Origin: Symsagittifera roscoffensis
Lineage: Eukaryota > Xenacoelomorpha > Acoela > Convolutidae
NCBI RefSeq assembly: GCF_963678635.1
Contig: NC_087065.1
Coordinates: 14,114,743-14,178,742 of the forward strand
Length of the DNA: 64,000 nucleotides
Direction: 5' to 3'
Of the stretch, positions 1 through 9,629 are shown in pieces. Within the stretch, counting starts at the first letter, position 1. Every line of letters starts with the position of its first letter. The notes beneath the pieces are model-generated. The model saw nothing but the letters and a program-made list of their open reading frames with translations, did not search any database and was not told the origin of the DNA. The position numbers and the translations under genes were made by a program.

Positions 1-1526
1 ACATGTCCACGAATTTGAACATGAATACCCTGACGTGTCGGGAGGACGCAATGAAAATGATTGGCGGAGAAAGTCCCACAGTGTCGTGACTATATCAGAT
101 ACCGGGCGTGGATTGGCTGCTAGCAGAGCAGGAGCAGTTCAGCTCTACGACTACGCTCCGGCATGCAGACTTGAATGGGTTGCCTCAGGACAATACCTTT
201 GGACCTTTGAACACCCGGTCTCTTACGGACGTCCGACAGAGAGCCAGGGAACTGACGCCACCTGCTCGCAAGGGCAAGTTTCAGGCAGAGAACAATCCCA
301 ATAACAAGCATTACAAGATGTACAGGCAATTTGCTAAACCACCCGGTCAGACGCCTGGCGAGTATTCGAGGGACTACCCCCGAAAGACCACGGTGGATGG
401 AGATGACAAGAGATATGGGAAACTGAAGGACCCAATAGGCAACAGCCTGTTTGCAGCTTATGATCCCTTAGATATGAAGGCTGCCAAGTATCTGATTGTG
501 GCCAGTTCCGATTATCTCTATACACCCGGTTCTCTCTTTTGGCCCGACGTGATTTTCTTGACGGCGCCTGAATTGGACTGGGGACAGGCAATAGGCATGA
601 TGATAAGTGTACGAAGGGTGGTCAGCATGGAGCCGCAGGTGATAGTGGTTGCAGGCTCAAATAATCATCTGCAAAGCAGGGGCTTGTTGACACGTCTGAC
701 GGATGGGTCGATCCCGAGCAACGAGGTCATAGAGGAGGCGATAATGATATTGCTCTCGGCGATGGCTGAGGTAGAAACAGCAGCAAAACAACGTTTCACC
801 CAAAATGTAGTGAAGGTTATCTTTGTGCTGTCACCAGCGTACGCTGCGTTGCCAGAACACCTTCAGTTTGTGTACACAATGGTCACAACGATAGCAGAGG
901 GGAGGTTCAACGTGATAATTCCTGCCTCGAACAGAGTGGTAGACCCAGACAATAACTACCCGTCCCGATCTGAGCTTCCCGCTGTTTGGGCTGACATTTC
1001 CAATGCCATACAGGAACTCAAAGATTGTAGCACAACTCGCTTGGTGCTGGATGAGGTTCTGGGGTTGGAGCTGTCCAACTTTGCCAGATTGCTGAAGTTA
1101 AGACCAGGGGTAGATGACGATCATCTGTTAGTACAACAGGTGGCGGTTGATCTCTGGTTCAGACAGATGGATCATGCCGAGGATGAACAGGGCAGGACAG
1201 TCAGGAAGAACATGACGTCAGCGGAAGAAGATCTCATGGCAATGGCTTTGCGCACGAAGCCGCACAACAACGTATGGTTGTACTTGTCACCAAGGCTGTG
1301 CACCTTGGGTGAGGACTCGTTCGAGCATGCGCCGGCAGTGATAAAAGAGATACACGTGTATCTGAAGAACTTGTTTGATGCCCGGGAGTTAGCTGGGGAC
1401 ATGATGTTGAAATTGATGCAGGACGTAAACACGATGTCACTGGACAAGTTCCAAGCTGACGTGCTAGCCACGAGGGCACAGTATGAACGATCGGATGCCA
1501 TCTTGGGTGGAATGGGAGTGGGATAG
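1..1526 (+). pseudogene. Giant LTR element copy 1, polyprotein region A (unknown function)
   Basis: I do not recognise this protein. The frame is open from about position 90 (an in-frame stop lies at 87-89) to a TAG at 1524-1526, roughly 478 codons. No convincing ATG opens it; the first candidate at 108 is a GTG, so it was probably entered from an upstream frame off the window. A second frame (35-304) is also open at the left edge. Residues 120-260 look like an alternating alpha/beta fold, with hydrophobic strands such as KYLIVASSDYL, DVIFLTAPE and QVIVVAGSNNHL. The GSNN in the last one distantly recalls SGNH/GDSL esterase block III, but the other blocks are not clear. After the TAG the same frame stays open into region B, so A and B are one frame split by one stop. 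Region A is absent from the other copies here. Confidence 0.6.
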
Positions 1527-2732
1527 ACGCCATCCTTCCTGTCGACGTGCTATCCTAGGGCATCCCGGAACCTGATCGCGAGTTTCGTCAAGGACATCAG
1601 GAAGTTGTCGATTGGCCTGATATTAGCCTTATACGTGACATTTGGTCATGAAAATTTCGTGAAGGGACCGGCGAATCTCTTCACCCAAGCGTTGGCAGAT
1701 TTGAGATTGGATGGACTCCTGACTCTGATTGCCATGACCTACGGTCGACTGGGTGATTTGCTTGTGCTGTTGCGTTACCCTGAACAACTCCAGGGACCAA
1801 GTCGTGAGTTCAATGCGCAGTTGGAAACCGCCTCGCTCAGGAAGATGAAAGACTGGAGGACTCTCCTGCTCCAATATCTCTTGCAACAGAACAGAAGCGT
1901 AACGGGAGACGATAAGGTGGCGACGGATACGGGTGAGTGTAAGCAATATTGTGGCATGCCCTTGCTGACAGATTTGGCTGTCATGATGCGGATCGATCCG
2001 TTGGCTCTGATTCACGGACTGCGGGAATTCGTCACGGTGGTGTATGGACCGGTGATGTATTTCGCGTTCCCGGACGTGCAAGTCAAGGCATACAGGAATT
2101 CTGTGTTGTATGTCAACCTGGTCGCAGTCGTGGACTGTTCCGTGCTGAATTGGGTAGAGCAGAGGGAGCTGAGAGGGTTGGCCAGCGACGATAGGCTGTT
2201 CGAAAGAATAGCGGAGCCAGGTTGGGTGTTGATGGATTTCAACAACCCCCTCAAGTGCCGAATGGGCCTTGAGGAACTTTCTCATATCAAGTTTAACCCG
2301 AAGCTTTGGAATTTGAGACCAGTAGTGAAGGATACAGGAGCGGCTATGGGAGTTCCACTCTTACCAGAGGCCTATGCACACGCGAAAGAGAACCAGCAAG
2401 CGTGGCTTTCTGGGTCCAGGCCGCTGCCGGACCAATGCCATCGATATCCACCGATAAGGAGGATGTTGATGGGAGTCACATCTCCCATCATTGCCCCTTG
2501 CATCGGAGCAGCTCGTGATGCAGAGAAGAGAATACTGAAGTGGAGTGAAGGGATGGAGCCGCGCTTCATCGGCTGGAATGTTGCAGCCGCGCACACGTTT
2601 GACTTCTCAATTCCTGATGCTTGGAGTAGGAAAAAGATCAAGGCACTACCTTCCAGGAGACCAGAGGTCTCGGCTGAAATGTGGAGCGAATTGTATACTC
2701 CCACAGATGACCAGATGACTTATCAAGACTGA
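1527..2732 (+). pseudogene. Giant LTR element copy 1, polyprotein region B
   Basis: About 400 codons in the same frame as region A, separated from it only by the TAG at 1524. No ATG sits at the break, which argues for continuity rather than a new gene. Its middle (2030-2640) is clearly homologous to 19726-20400 (TVVYGP.M.FAF.DV.V.AY, then NW.EQ..LR, then LWNL.P). Its end (EPRFIGWN.AAA) also matches the minus-strand fragment at 36640-37140 (DPLFIGYSAA). The frame closes with TGA at 2730-2732. The aligned copies continue at protein level in frame 2 beyond this point, so a frameshift has occurred at about 2700-2735. Function unknown; no transmembrane segment or known catalytic motif was seen. 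Confidence 0.6.
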
Positions 2733-4030
2733 AGTGGTCAGGAGAAGTGAAAGTAGTGATACTGGAAGTGGCAAAGGAGAGCAGATGAGGCTCATACATA
2801 AGAATAGAGGATCTGGCACCACATGGCGAGGAGTCCGTAGAATTCCTGGTGAACGATGAATTGTTTTATCACGCAGGAGACATGACCGTACCGGCTCGGC
2901 CGGACTCGGGTACAGACACACGACAAGGCCCTTCAGGACCCAAGCCAAAACCTGATGCAGGTGATGATGAATTGATGGATCAGGACGATAACGATAACGA
3001 CATCGAGGGAAAGACGGGAAAACCGGGTGAGACGGATCTAGGAGCGTTGGAGAGAGACTTGCTAGAATACCGGTTCAGTGAAGACGACGATGGGGAAGTC
3101 GATGGGAGTCTATTGCTAATGACGCCATCGTCTTTCATGTCCCCTACAAAGGAGACGTCGGCCGACTTATCCACGATGGACCCAATAATCCAGGCGAGAG
3201 AATGCCGAAGCAGGGATCCGCAAAGATTGCTCCATGAGTCACCGAGGAGAAGAAAAATCAAAGAATCAATGAGGGTATCCTTCCTGAGTACGCTGCCGGA
3301 AGAGGAATGGGAGAGATATCAAAGTGAGTTAGAAGGCAAGACAGGGGCAACCTGGAGCCGAGTGAAATTCATGGAAAGATCATGGGACGTGATACGGCAA
3401 TATGGGACGCAGTCCATAATGAAGGTGGGATTGAACCAACCCATCATGCGTGAGGTCCTGGAGAAAATAGTGAACTCCATGGAGTCGGATGTTCTGACCG
3501 AGTCAGTATCAGAAGACAGTGCCGATGATCAGCAGGTCGCAATGAAATTACCTGTCAGACGAGCCAGGAAGGGGCTGAAGCGACTAAAAGGGAAGACAGG
3601 AAGTCGAGCCGTGAACCCGAGAGTGGTGAAGTCGAAAGCCAGCGCAGTGGTGGCCTCTTTAACGAGCGCAGGTCGTTCAGGCGAGAGCGGGCAAGGAGAT
3701 GGTGCAACACTGACAGGGGGAGAAAAAGAGAATCTGATACCCCCTATGCTCTTGGCAGGTCTGACCACGACAGCCGTGAGATCAAAGAAAACAGCACGAA
3801 CCCTGGCAGACACTAAATTAGAGATGAAGATCATCAGTCAATGTGGATCTGGAGGACTTGAAGATTACAGGCCCTCGCGGACCAACATGGCCAAGTTGAA
3901 ACTGGAAGGACAACTCGACGTGGTCGAGTACAGTCGAGTCACTGTGCCGGAATCGGTCCACATGGGAGATCCAGCAGGGGGTTTTGTGGAGATGTTGAAA
4001 GCGAGGAACTCCGCCGCGAGAGGCACCTGA
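2733..4030 (+). pseudogene. Giant LTR element copy 1, polyprotein region C
   Basis: Frame 2 reads from about 2735 with one internal TGA at 2786-2788, then is open to TGA 4028-4030; the long open part starts at 2789. The N-terminal 120 residues are strongly acidic (DDELMDQDDNDNDIEG, EDDDGEVDG). They are followed by a conserved block ESPRRR.I....RV.FL.TLPEEEWE (3235-3315), seen again at 20910-20985, then a basic K/R-rich stretch (3540-3660) and a conserved tail ending GGFVEML..RNS..RG. The mix of acidic and basic low-complexity stretches with a short conserved core suggests a flexible linker or a nucleic-acid or partner-binding region; that is inference. The stop overlaps the ATG of region D (TGATG at 4028-4032). 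Confidence 0.6.
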
Positions 4031-6690
4031 TGGCTTGGAGCGAGAAGCGAGCCATGCAGGAATATCTGAAAGAGCTTACGGAGAATTCAAACTTAAATCG
4101 AAAAGAATACGGCACGGTAATGTCCTCTGAAGCGAACGAAATCGGATTGGAAAAACTACTAGAAATTTCTTGGAGGGCAGCCCTCCAGAGATACTTCGAC
4201 GAGGCGATGCATGCACCTGCTACGGTGGCAGCATACCTGGCTCATCCTTGCATGAGAATTTATCTGCAAGTACGGTTGGCTTGGTGCTTGACGGGCATCA
4301 AGAGGGCGGAGTATGAAGCCAGTAATGATTCAAAATCACGGGAACATGAGCTGGAGTTGATGGACGCTCTGCGAGCGTTGATTTCAAAAGACGATTCTGC
4401 GATAGCATGGGCTAAGCGTAAGGATGCCCTTTGCTTTGTCAGGTTCGTGGTGGATCGTATCCCCACTCCTGTTTTGGGAGAATGTATAAAGATCAATCGG
4501 CAGAAGGGAGTTGATTGCGAAAGGAACTTCCTTAGGGCACTCCTGGAACTATATCAGGACATGCCGTTGACTGTACCAAATAAGGAGTCGAATGACATGG
4601 AGAGCTATCGCAAGTTGGAAGAGGTGAGAAGATATTCCAACAAAGAATTGAAAGTGAGCCGGGAGTTGATTGAAGCAGTCAAGGGACAAAAATACTTTGC
4701 AACACTAGGGAAACTGAAGTCGTTCCAATATGTGTCGGGCATACCGGGGATGGCGTATAATCCCTTCGTGAACGAAGAAGCCAGGGAAGCGTACTTCGAC
4801 TATGAGCAAGTCATTGTACTCAATTTCTGGGTTGAACGGATTAAAGAAACTGGAATGCTGATGGTGGAACAACCCAAGCTGGGAATTATCTTGGAAGAAC
4901 GAGTGGTCGAGCCCTCGGTTCCCGAGCTAAAGGGGCAGGTGAGTTTTGATAGTGGTTCTTGGGACGGTCCCTTGAAAACCAGTCTAGTAACGATGTGGGA
5001 ACTCATGAAGCCTTCTTGGTGTCCTCATCCTAACGCCGGTTTGATCTGGGACATGACGGCGGATATCACGTTAGACCTGGATGATGACGCGAGTTCACAT
5101 GATCTGGCCATGATACACCATCTGCTGGCCATGAGGTTGACGAAGCGGAAGAGCAACCCATCCACGGAGCTATCAGAGGAAAGTCCATCGAGCAATTGGT
5201 TGAAGCAAGGCACATGCTTGGCTCAACATAGTGGGATGGAAGGACATGTTTGCAACTTGGGACACTGCCTGATTACGCTGAGCGAGCAGCATCGACAACT
5301 GGCACGATTGTACGGAAGATTGAGCATGTCGGATAAGAGTGGCATGGAGTTGGTCGCGGACTGTCATGGGGTGACGGATGTAAACTTGATCACAGCCTTG
5401 GGATTTTGTAGCATGACGAGTTCGATAGAATCGCTTGAGCGCCTGGAGCGTGCCCATGAGCTAGTGACGTCCCCCAGCGTGGAAGTGTTCCCTGGAGCAT
5501 TGCAGACAGAGCAGAAGATCGGGGGCTGGCGAGAAGCTCTGGAGAACGAAATGAATCTGAAAGATAGTGAAGCCTATCATAAACCTACTGGTTCAAAATA
5601 TCTGGTGGGCTCAAGCTCCGCACCATATTGCAGTAGTAGGTATCCTACACACATGGTGGTGATAGATGCGAGGACACAGCAGGTGTTGATTGACCAACTT
5701 TTCTCTGTGCCAAAGTGCGTGAGGTTGGCCAGAATGTCAGAGAGGTCGTATGATTTGTTGGCAAAGATCTTTCGGGCCGTCCCGAAGAGATCTGAAGGCG
5801 AGTTGCAAGACGTAGTGGGTGAAGAGTTTCTAAGATTGAACGAAGGTAATGTGAGTGAGTTCCAGAAGCAGAAAGCGAGTGGAGCGTTACCCACTGAATT
5901 CCCCACCATAGAAGAGAAATACGACTTTCACAGAATTCTGATGGAGGTGGAACCGTTGCTGGGAGCCTCAGGGTATCGGACCCGAAGGAACATAGTGAGA
6001 ACCCATGGGGAGTATCCTTGCCACTGCTTGGCGCAGATGTTGTGGTACCCCAAATGCGGGAATCTGATGCTAGTATGGAACGTGGAGGATCAGAATCAAC
6101 AGGTTTCAATCTTGGTGGTTAGTGCCATGCTGGCAGTGAGATGGTTGGAGGCTAACGCGGACACAAGTGAACAGGAGACTGCCGTGCCGATTCCTGAGCA
6201 GCTGAGCAACGTGAAGATGAGTCGTGAATTGGATCTTTTCAGAACCACCTGCAAGGTTCTGAGAATACCCAAGGCCATTGAAAGAATATGGTCAAGGCAA
6301 AGATTGATGCCTTGGTTCCGTGCAGTGATGACATCATGGATGTATGAACGCGCGAAGCGTCACATGTCGAGGAACACGGAAGCCTATCAATCTTTCCAGC
6401 TAGATATAGGAACGGGAGCCTATAGGAGAGCATTCCTGACGCACAGAAACGCAGTCACCACGGCGGTGAAGCGAGTAGCTGGAGCGCCTTGTGTAACTGA
6501 GGATGAGAAGAAAGAGGTCTTAAGAGCTGACCTAGAACGTAATGTGAGCCTGTGTCTTCACAACAGCTTTTGCAGGAACCGGGAGCAAAAGGTGAATGTG
6601 GACTTGCTACCTTGTTGCAAACTGAGGCTGTTGGAACAGGAGAGTTGGGCAGGGCCCGCAACTCCATGGACATGTTGGAGAAAGTATTAG
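4030..6690 (+). CDS. Giant LTR element copy 1, polyprotein region D (largest open segment)
   Basis: An 886-codon open frame starting at an ATG that overlaps the region C stop. It is the longest intact piece of the family. Recurrent blocks shared with copy 2 are: W.ALDNK/WSEKRAM at the start; WEL.KPSWCP.PNA (about residue 323); EL.ADCH..T..NL.T.LGF; VEVFPG..QTEQK..W.EA.E.EMN; F.VPK.VRLA.MSE.SY; and the C-terminal THRNAVTTAVKR followed by LHNSFCR and LLPCCK. The C-terminal block also occurs on the minus strand at 30276-30516. In copy 2 the C-to-D reading is continuous in one frame, so the ATG here may not be a true start. No known family is recognised. Only 122 bp separate its TAG from the LTR at 6813, so it occupies the position of an env or third ORF in an LTR element. 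Confidence 0.65.
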   Translation: MAWSEKRAMQEYLKELTENSNLNRKEYGTVMSSEANEIGLEKLLEISWRAALQRYFDEAMHAPATVAAYLAHPCMRIYLQVRLAWCLTGIKRAEYEASNDSKSREHELELMDALRALISKDDSAIAWAKRKDALCFVRFVVDRIPTPVLGECIKINRQKGVDCERNFLRALLELYQDMPLTVPNKESNDMESYRKLEEVRRYSNKELKVSRELIEAVKGQKYFATLGKLKSFQYVSGIPGMAYNPFVNEEAREAYFDYEQVIVLNFWVERIKETGMLMVEQPKLGIILEERVVEPSVPELKGQVSFDSGSWDGPLKTSLVTMWELMKPSWCPHPNAGLIWDMTADITLDLDDDASSHDLAMIHHLLAMRLTKRKSNPSTELSEESPSSNWLKQGTCLAQHSGMEGHVCNLGHCLITLSEQHRQLARLYGRLSMSDKSGMELVADCHGVTDVNLITALGFCSMTSSIESLERLERAHELVTSPSVEVFPGALQTEQKIGGWREALENEMNLKDSEAYHKPTGSKYLVGSSSAPYCSSRYPTHMVVIDARTQQVLIDQLFSVPKCVRLARMSERSYDLLAKIFRAVPKRSEGELQDVVGEEFLRLNEGNVSEFQKQKASGALPTEFPTIEEKYDFHRILMEVEPLLGASGYRTRRNIVRTHGEYPCHCLAQMLWYPKCGNLMLVWNVEDQNQQVSILVVSAMLAVRWLEANADTSEQETAVPIPEQLSNVKMSRELDLFRTTCKVLRIPKAIERIWSRQRLMPWFRAVMTSWMYERAKRHMSRNTEAYQSFQLDIGTGAYRRAFLTHRNAVTTAVKRVAGAPCVTEDEKKEVLRADLERNVSLCLHNSFCRNREQKVNVDLLPCCKLRLLEQESWAGPATPWTCWRKY

Positions 6691-6812
6691 AAGACAGCGA
6701 AGCTGAAGATCAGGATGGAGAAGCGATGGAGTGAAGATTATGAACGAAGAGAACAAGTGAAGACGTGAGCAAAGAAGAGAAGAGAAGGAGAAAAAACTTG
6801 ATTGTCTTTTTG

Positions 6813-8330
6813 TGTTAAAACTTGAACCAATCAACCAAGTTTTGATTATTGAACTTGTTAAACTTTTTTTTAATTTAGTTTGGTCAAACCAAACTGTGAA
6901 AATTGTTACAATTGTTAAAATTGTTGAAAGAGAATTTTAGTTATACTATTTATGTATATATATAGAACATAGGTGAGTATATTTACCTATTTAAACACGA
7001 TTGAAGTTTTTAACCTGTGTAAGACACAATTTCACTGTGTGGCGACATGGTAAGTTTGAGTAAACTCGCTCGAGAGGGTGAGTAACTCAATAACTTTCTT
7101 AGTTTCTTAGTTTTAATATTGAAAGGACTGCATAAATAACTGATTAAACTTGGTGAGTGACGTTAAGTTAATTTTAACGGGTGCGTGGCCGTGCCACGTC
7201 CCACTTTTTAATCACAAAGAGCGAAAAGAAGTTTTATGGCAAGACGACGTAAGTAGTCAGAAAAGAAAGTTTATCTAGGACACTCCTCATGGTGCAAATT
7301 TTGTGAAAATGTTGAAAGGCAGTGAAATGTAGTATGATGCCATTTGTCAACACGTAGTGAGTTGAGGTAGAGTAGATAAATTTCATCTTCTTATGCGATT
7401 TGTAAGATTGATTACAGAGAACTGGAACACTACTTGACGATAACCCGGTGTTATGCGATCAATAGGGACATTGATGGGGACTTGTCCGGGGAGTATGTGC
7501 CATTCTGCCAAATGGCACAGCGCAAACTTCTGGCGACACGAAAAAAGAAGAATAAAGGTCTTATTAAAGAAAAAGTATTGCGAAGGAGGGTAGGAATATT
7601 CTAGAATTTTTATTTTCAAAATTTCGATTGAAGAGTTGATATTTCTCAGAAATACAAAAAAGAGGGCCATTTTGACGAAAAACGACGAAAAAGAGAACAA
7701 CGACAAATATTGTGGAAAACGTTCGCACAAGAGATTAAAAACACGAAGCCTCTTATCGTGGCAACAACACACGATAAGGCTCTTAGCAGTGGATATTAGT
7801 GGAGAAGGAAGCTTCAGTGGGGAAGGAATATTCCACGGAACCCTCCCGTGCCACAAATTGGGAGAGATAAGAACGTTATCTCGAAGATTACGGGAGCGGA
7901 GGCTTGGTCCCCCAGAGACTGTTTTATGTGAAGGGACTATATAAAACTGACTTTGTAGCAGATGTCGTAGAAGTCTGAATTAACACCGGTATAATTTGAT
8001 ATTTTAGAATATGAGTAGCTCGAAAGAGGAAAGGGTCAATCCATCTCCAATGGATTTAATATAGGACTGTCACACAAAAACATGTTAAAATAGGTTGTTC
8101 GAGCCGTGTTTTTAATGGCAATCACGTAGTAAACGAAAGCTGAAAAAAAGTCGTTTGACTGATGGCCTTAAAATAGTAACTTTTTACTTAGCCCTAAACA
8201 GACCAGAAAATCAACTGGCAAGGTCGAGACGGTGAAAAACGAGTAGGATTAAGGTAACTGACGCCTGCCAGTCGTTAATAGGTATTTTTTCTACGCTCCG
8301 TCGCTGTGTAGTATTTGGGCGAATGTTACA
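6813..8330 (+). repeat. LTR a: 3' LTR of giant element copy 1
   Basis: A 1,518-bp LTR beginning TGTTAAAACT and ending GGGCGAATGTTACA (TG...CA). It follows region D by 122 bp. The same sequence recurs as a solo LTR with a target duplication (9461-11034) and as a fragment (11286-12075), and more distantly as the LTRs after copy 2 and copy 3. Conserved internal landmarks are TGTGTGGCGACATGGTAAG, GTAGTATGATGCCATTTG and GGGGAGTATGTGCC. The 5' LTR is off the window to the left, so no target duplication can be checked for this insertion. Confidence 0.8.
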
Positions 8331-9145
8331 GTCTTAGAAACGAGCTGGTTGCGTGATTGATACGATGGATAGTACCTTGAATCACACTTGTCTTATATAT
8401 TGTTGGAGCAAGAGCACGAAAAGACAAAATTAGTCCTGTATCAGTCGGCTTCGAGTACCATTTTGAGCTCAGTCTTCCGTCATCCCTTTTGCTCATCATA
8501 TCAAGGAAAGGAAGTCCTTCATCAGATTCGTGCTCCACCGTAAACCTCAAGTTTTTGTGCATTCTGTTTACTGTGACAAGAATGTTTGCCACCTCAGTGG
8601 CTTTGGCTGTCCGGATAATTTCATCAACGTATCTTGAGAACAACTTGCAAGATACTGCCGAGTCTGGCACAGGGATGATAGGCGCCAGCATACATCCGCA
8701 AGACCAATCCTCGTTTTGGCGGATTTCTTCAATTGTGAGCTCAGCACATTCACGATGAAACCACGTGGTACACTGTTGATATCGTACCGAGTATCCTCGC
8801 CAACCAACTTTCCAATTACAGTCTGGTTGTCCAAAGATACTGGTTTGTTTCTCCAACGCTGTGCTTTCTTCAGTTGAGTCATCAACAACGAATGGGCTTC
8901 TTGATATAGCATTCTCAAAACGGCTAAGCCATAGAATAGCTAAAATCAACGCCATCGACGAACCCATAGCTACGCCGTCTTTGTGTTTATACCATCTGTC
9001 ATTGCACATGAACGGAATGCCACTGACTGCCAACTTCAGCACCTGAATGAAGGTTCTTTTCGAGAAACTCGGAACTTCAGACTGGGAATAAAGGATATCT
9101 GCCGCATACTGGATGGCTTCACCAAGTGGGACGTTCGTATAGAGA
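8331..9145 (-). pseudogene. Penelope-like element reverse transcriptase fragment with PHD-like insert
   Basis: Minus-strand reading from 9145 leftwards gives PLE-type RT motifs in order: SLYTNVPLGEAI (motif A region, at the right edge), DGVAMGSSMA (motif B), SRYVDEIIRT (motif C) and the thumb-like FTVEHESDEGLPFLDMM...KWYSKPTDT. Motif C has YVDE where YVDD is normal. Between motifs B and C lies an extra stretch of about 80 residues (around 8690-8840), including CTTWFHREC and EDWSCGC, that looks like a degenerate PHD finger with several cysteines missing. The left end is cut at the LTR a boundary, so the GIY-YIG endonuclease is missing. At the right edge a splice-acceptor-like tract (TTTACTCTTGTTGCTAG on the minus strand) adjoins the homology; PLEs are known to keep introns, but that reading is tentative. 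Confidence 0.7.
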
Positions 9146-9460
9146 CTAGCAACAAGAGTAAATCAAAAGCAATTACAAGAGTACAGGACTTAAAAGCACT
9201 TACAAAAGCTAATTACGAGAGTAAATCAAAAGCACTTATATCTACGAGGAAAATTGCCGACAACACAAGGAAACTCACTAATGGGACAACTAAGCCGATA
9301 AAATATAAGCAGAAGAAGGAAAGTCTTACCACTCAATTTTTGCCGGACCAATTTTTTTCTCAATTTCGTTTGTACCAATCCCCCGGACTGGCAAATTCAA
9401 ACCTTCCGCCGCACGCCGAAAACAACGGTAAAGACATTCTTAAACCTTTTAGTTTTAGAC
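9146..9460. other. Spacer between PLE fragment and solo LTR
   Basis: No gene seen. AT-rich, with two imperfect copies of AGTAAATCAAAAGCA about 60 bp apart. It ends with TAGAC (9456-9460), the left target-site duplication of the solo LTR, so before that insertion it was continuous with 11040-11285. Confidence 0.5.
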
Positions 9461-9595
9461 TGTTTTAAACGATAAAGTTTAAACTTTTTGTTTTGTGAGG
9501 GCTGCATTAGAAGCAGACCTTGATATTGTTGGAAACAGTTGAGAATTGTTTAATTGTTGCAATTGTTAAATGATAATGAAAATTTTAGTTGTGCT

Positions 9596-9629
<34 letters not shown>

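Noticed and set aside
7035-7060. TGGCGACATGG as a primer-binding site marking an LTR end
   Set aside because: The solo LTR with TAGAC duplications (9461-11034) contains the same motif internally, so the LTR does not end there.
7636-7944. 102-codon plus-strand frame inside LTR a
   Set aside because: It is repeated in the LTR c fragment with frame-independent changes and no recognised content; treated as LTR sequence.
9018-9468. Plus-strand open frame of 161 codons overlapping the PLE
   Set aside because: It reads antisense through the Penelope-like RT and then lysine-rich AT sequence; no protein character.
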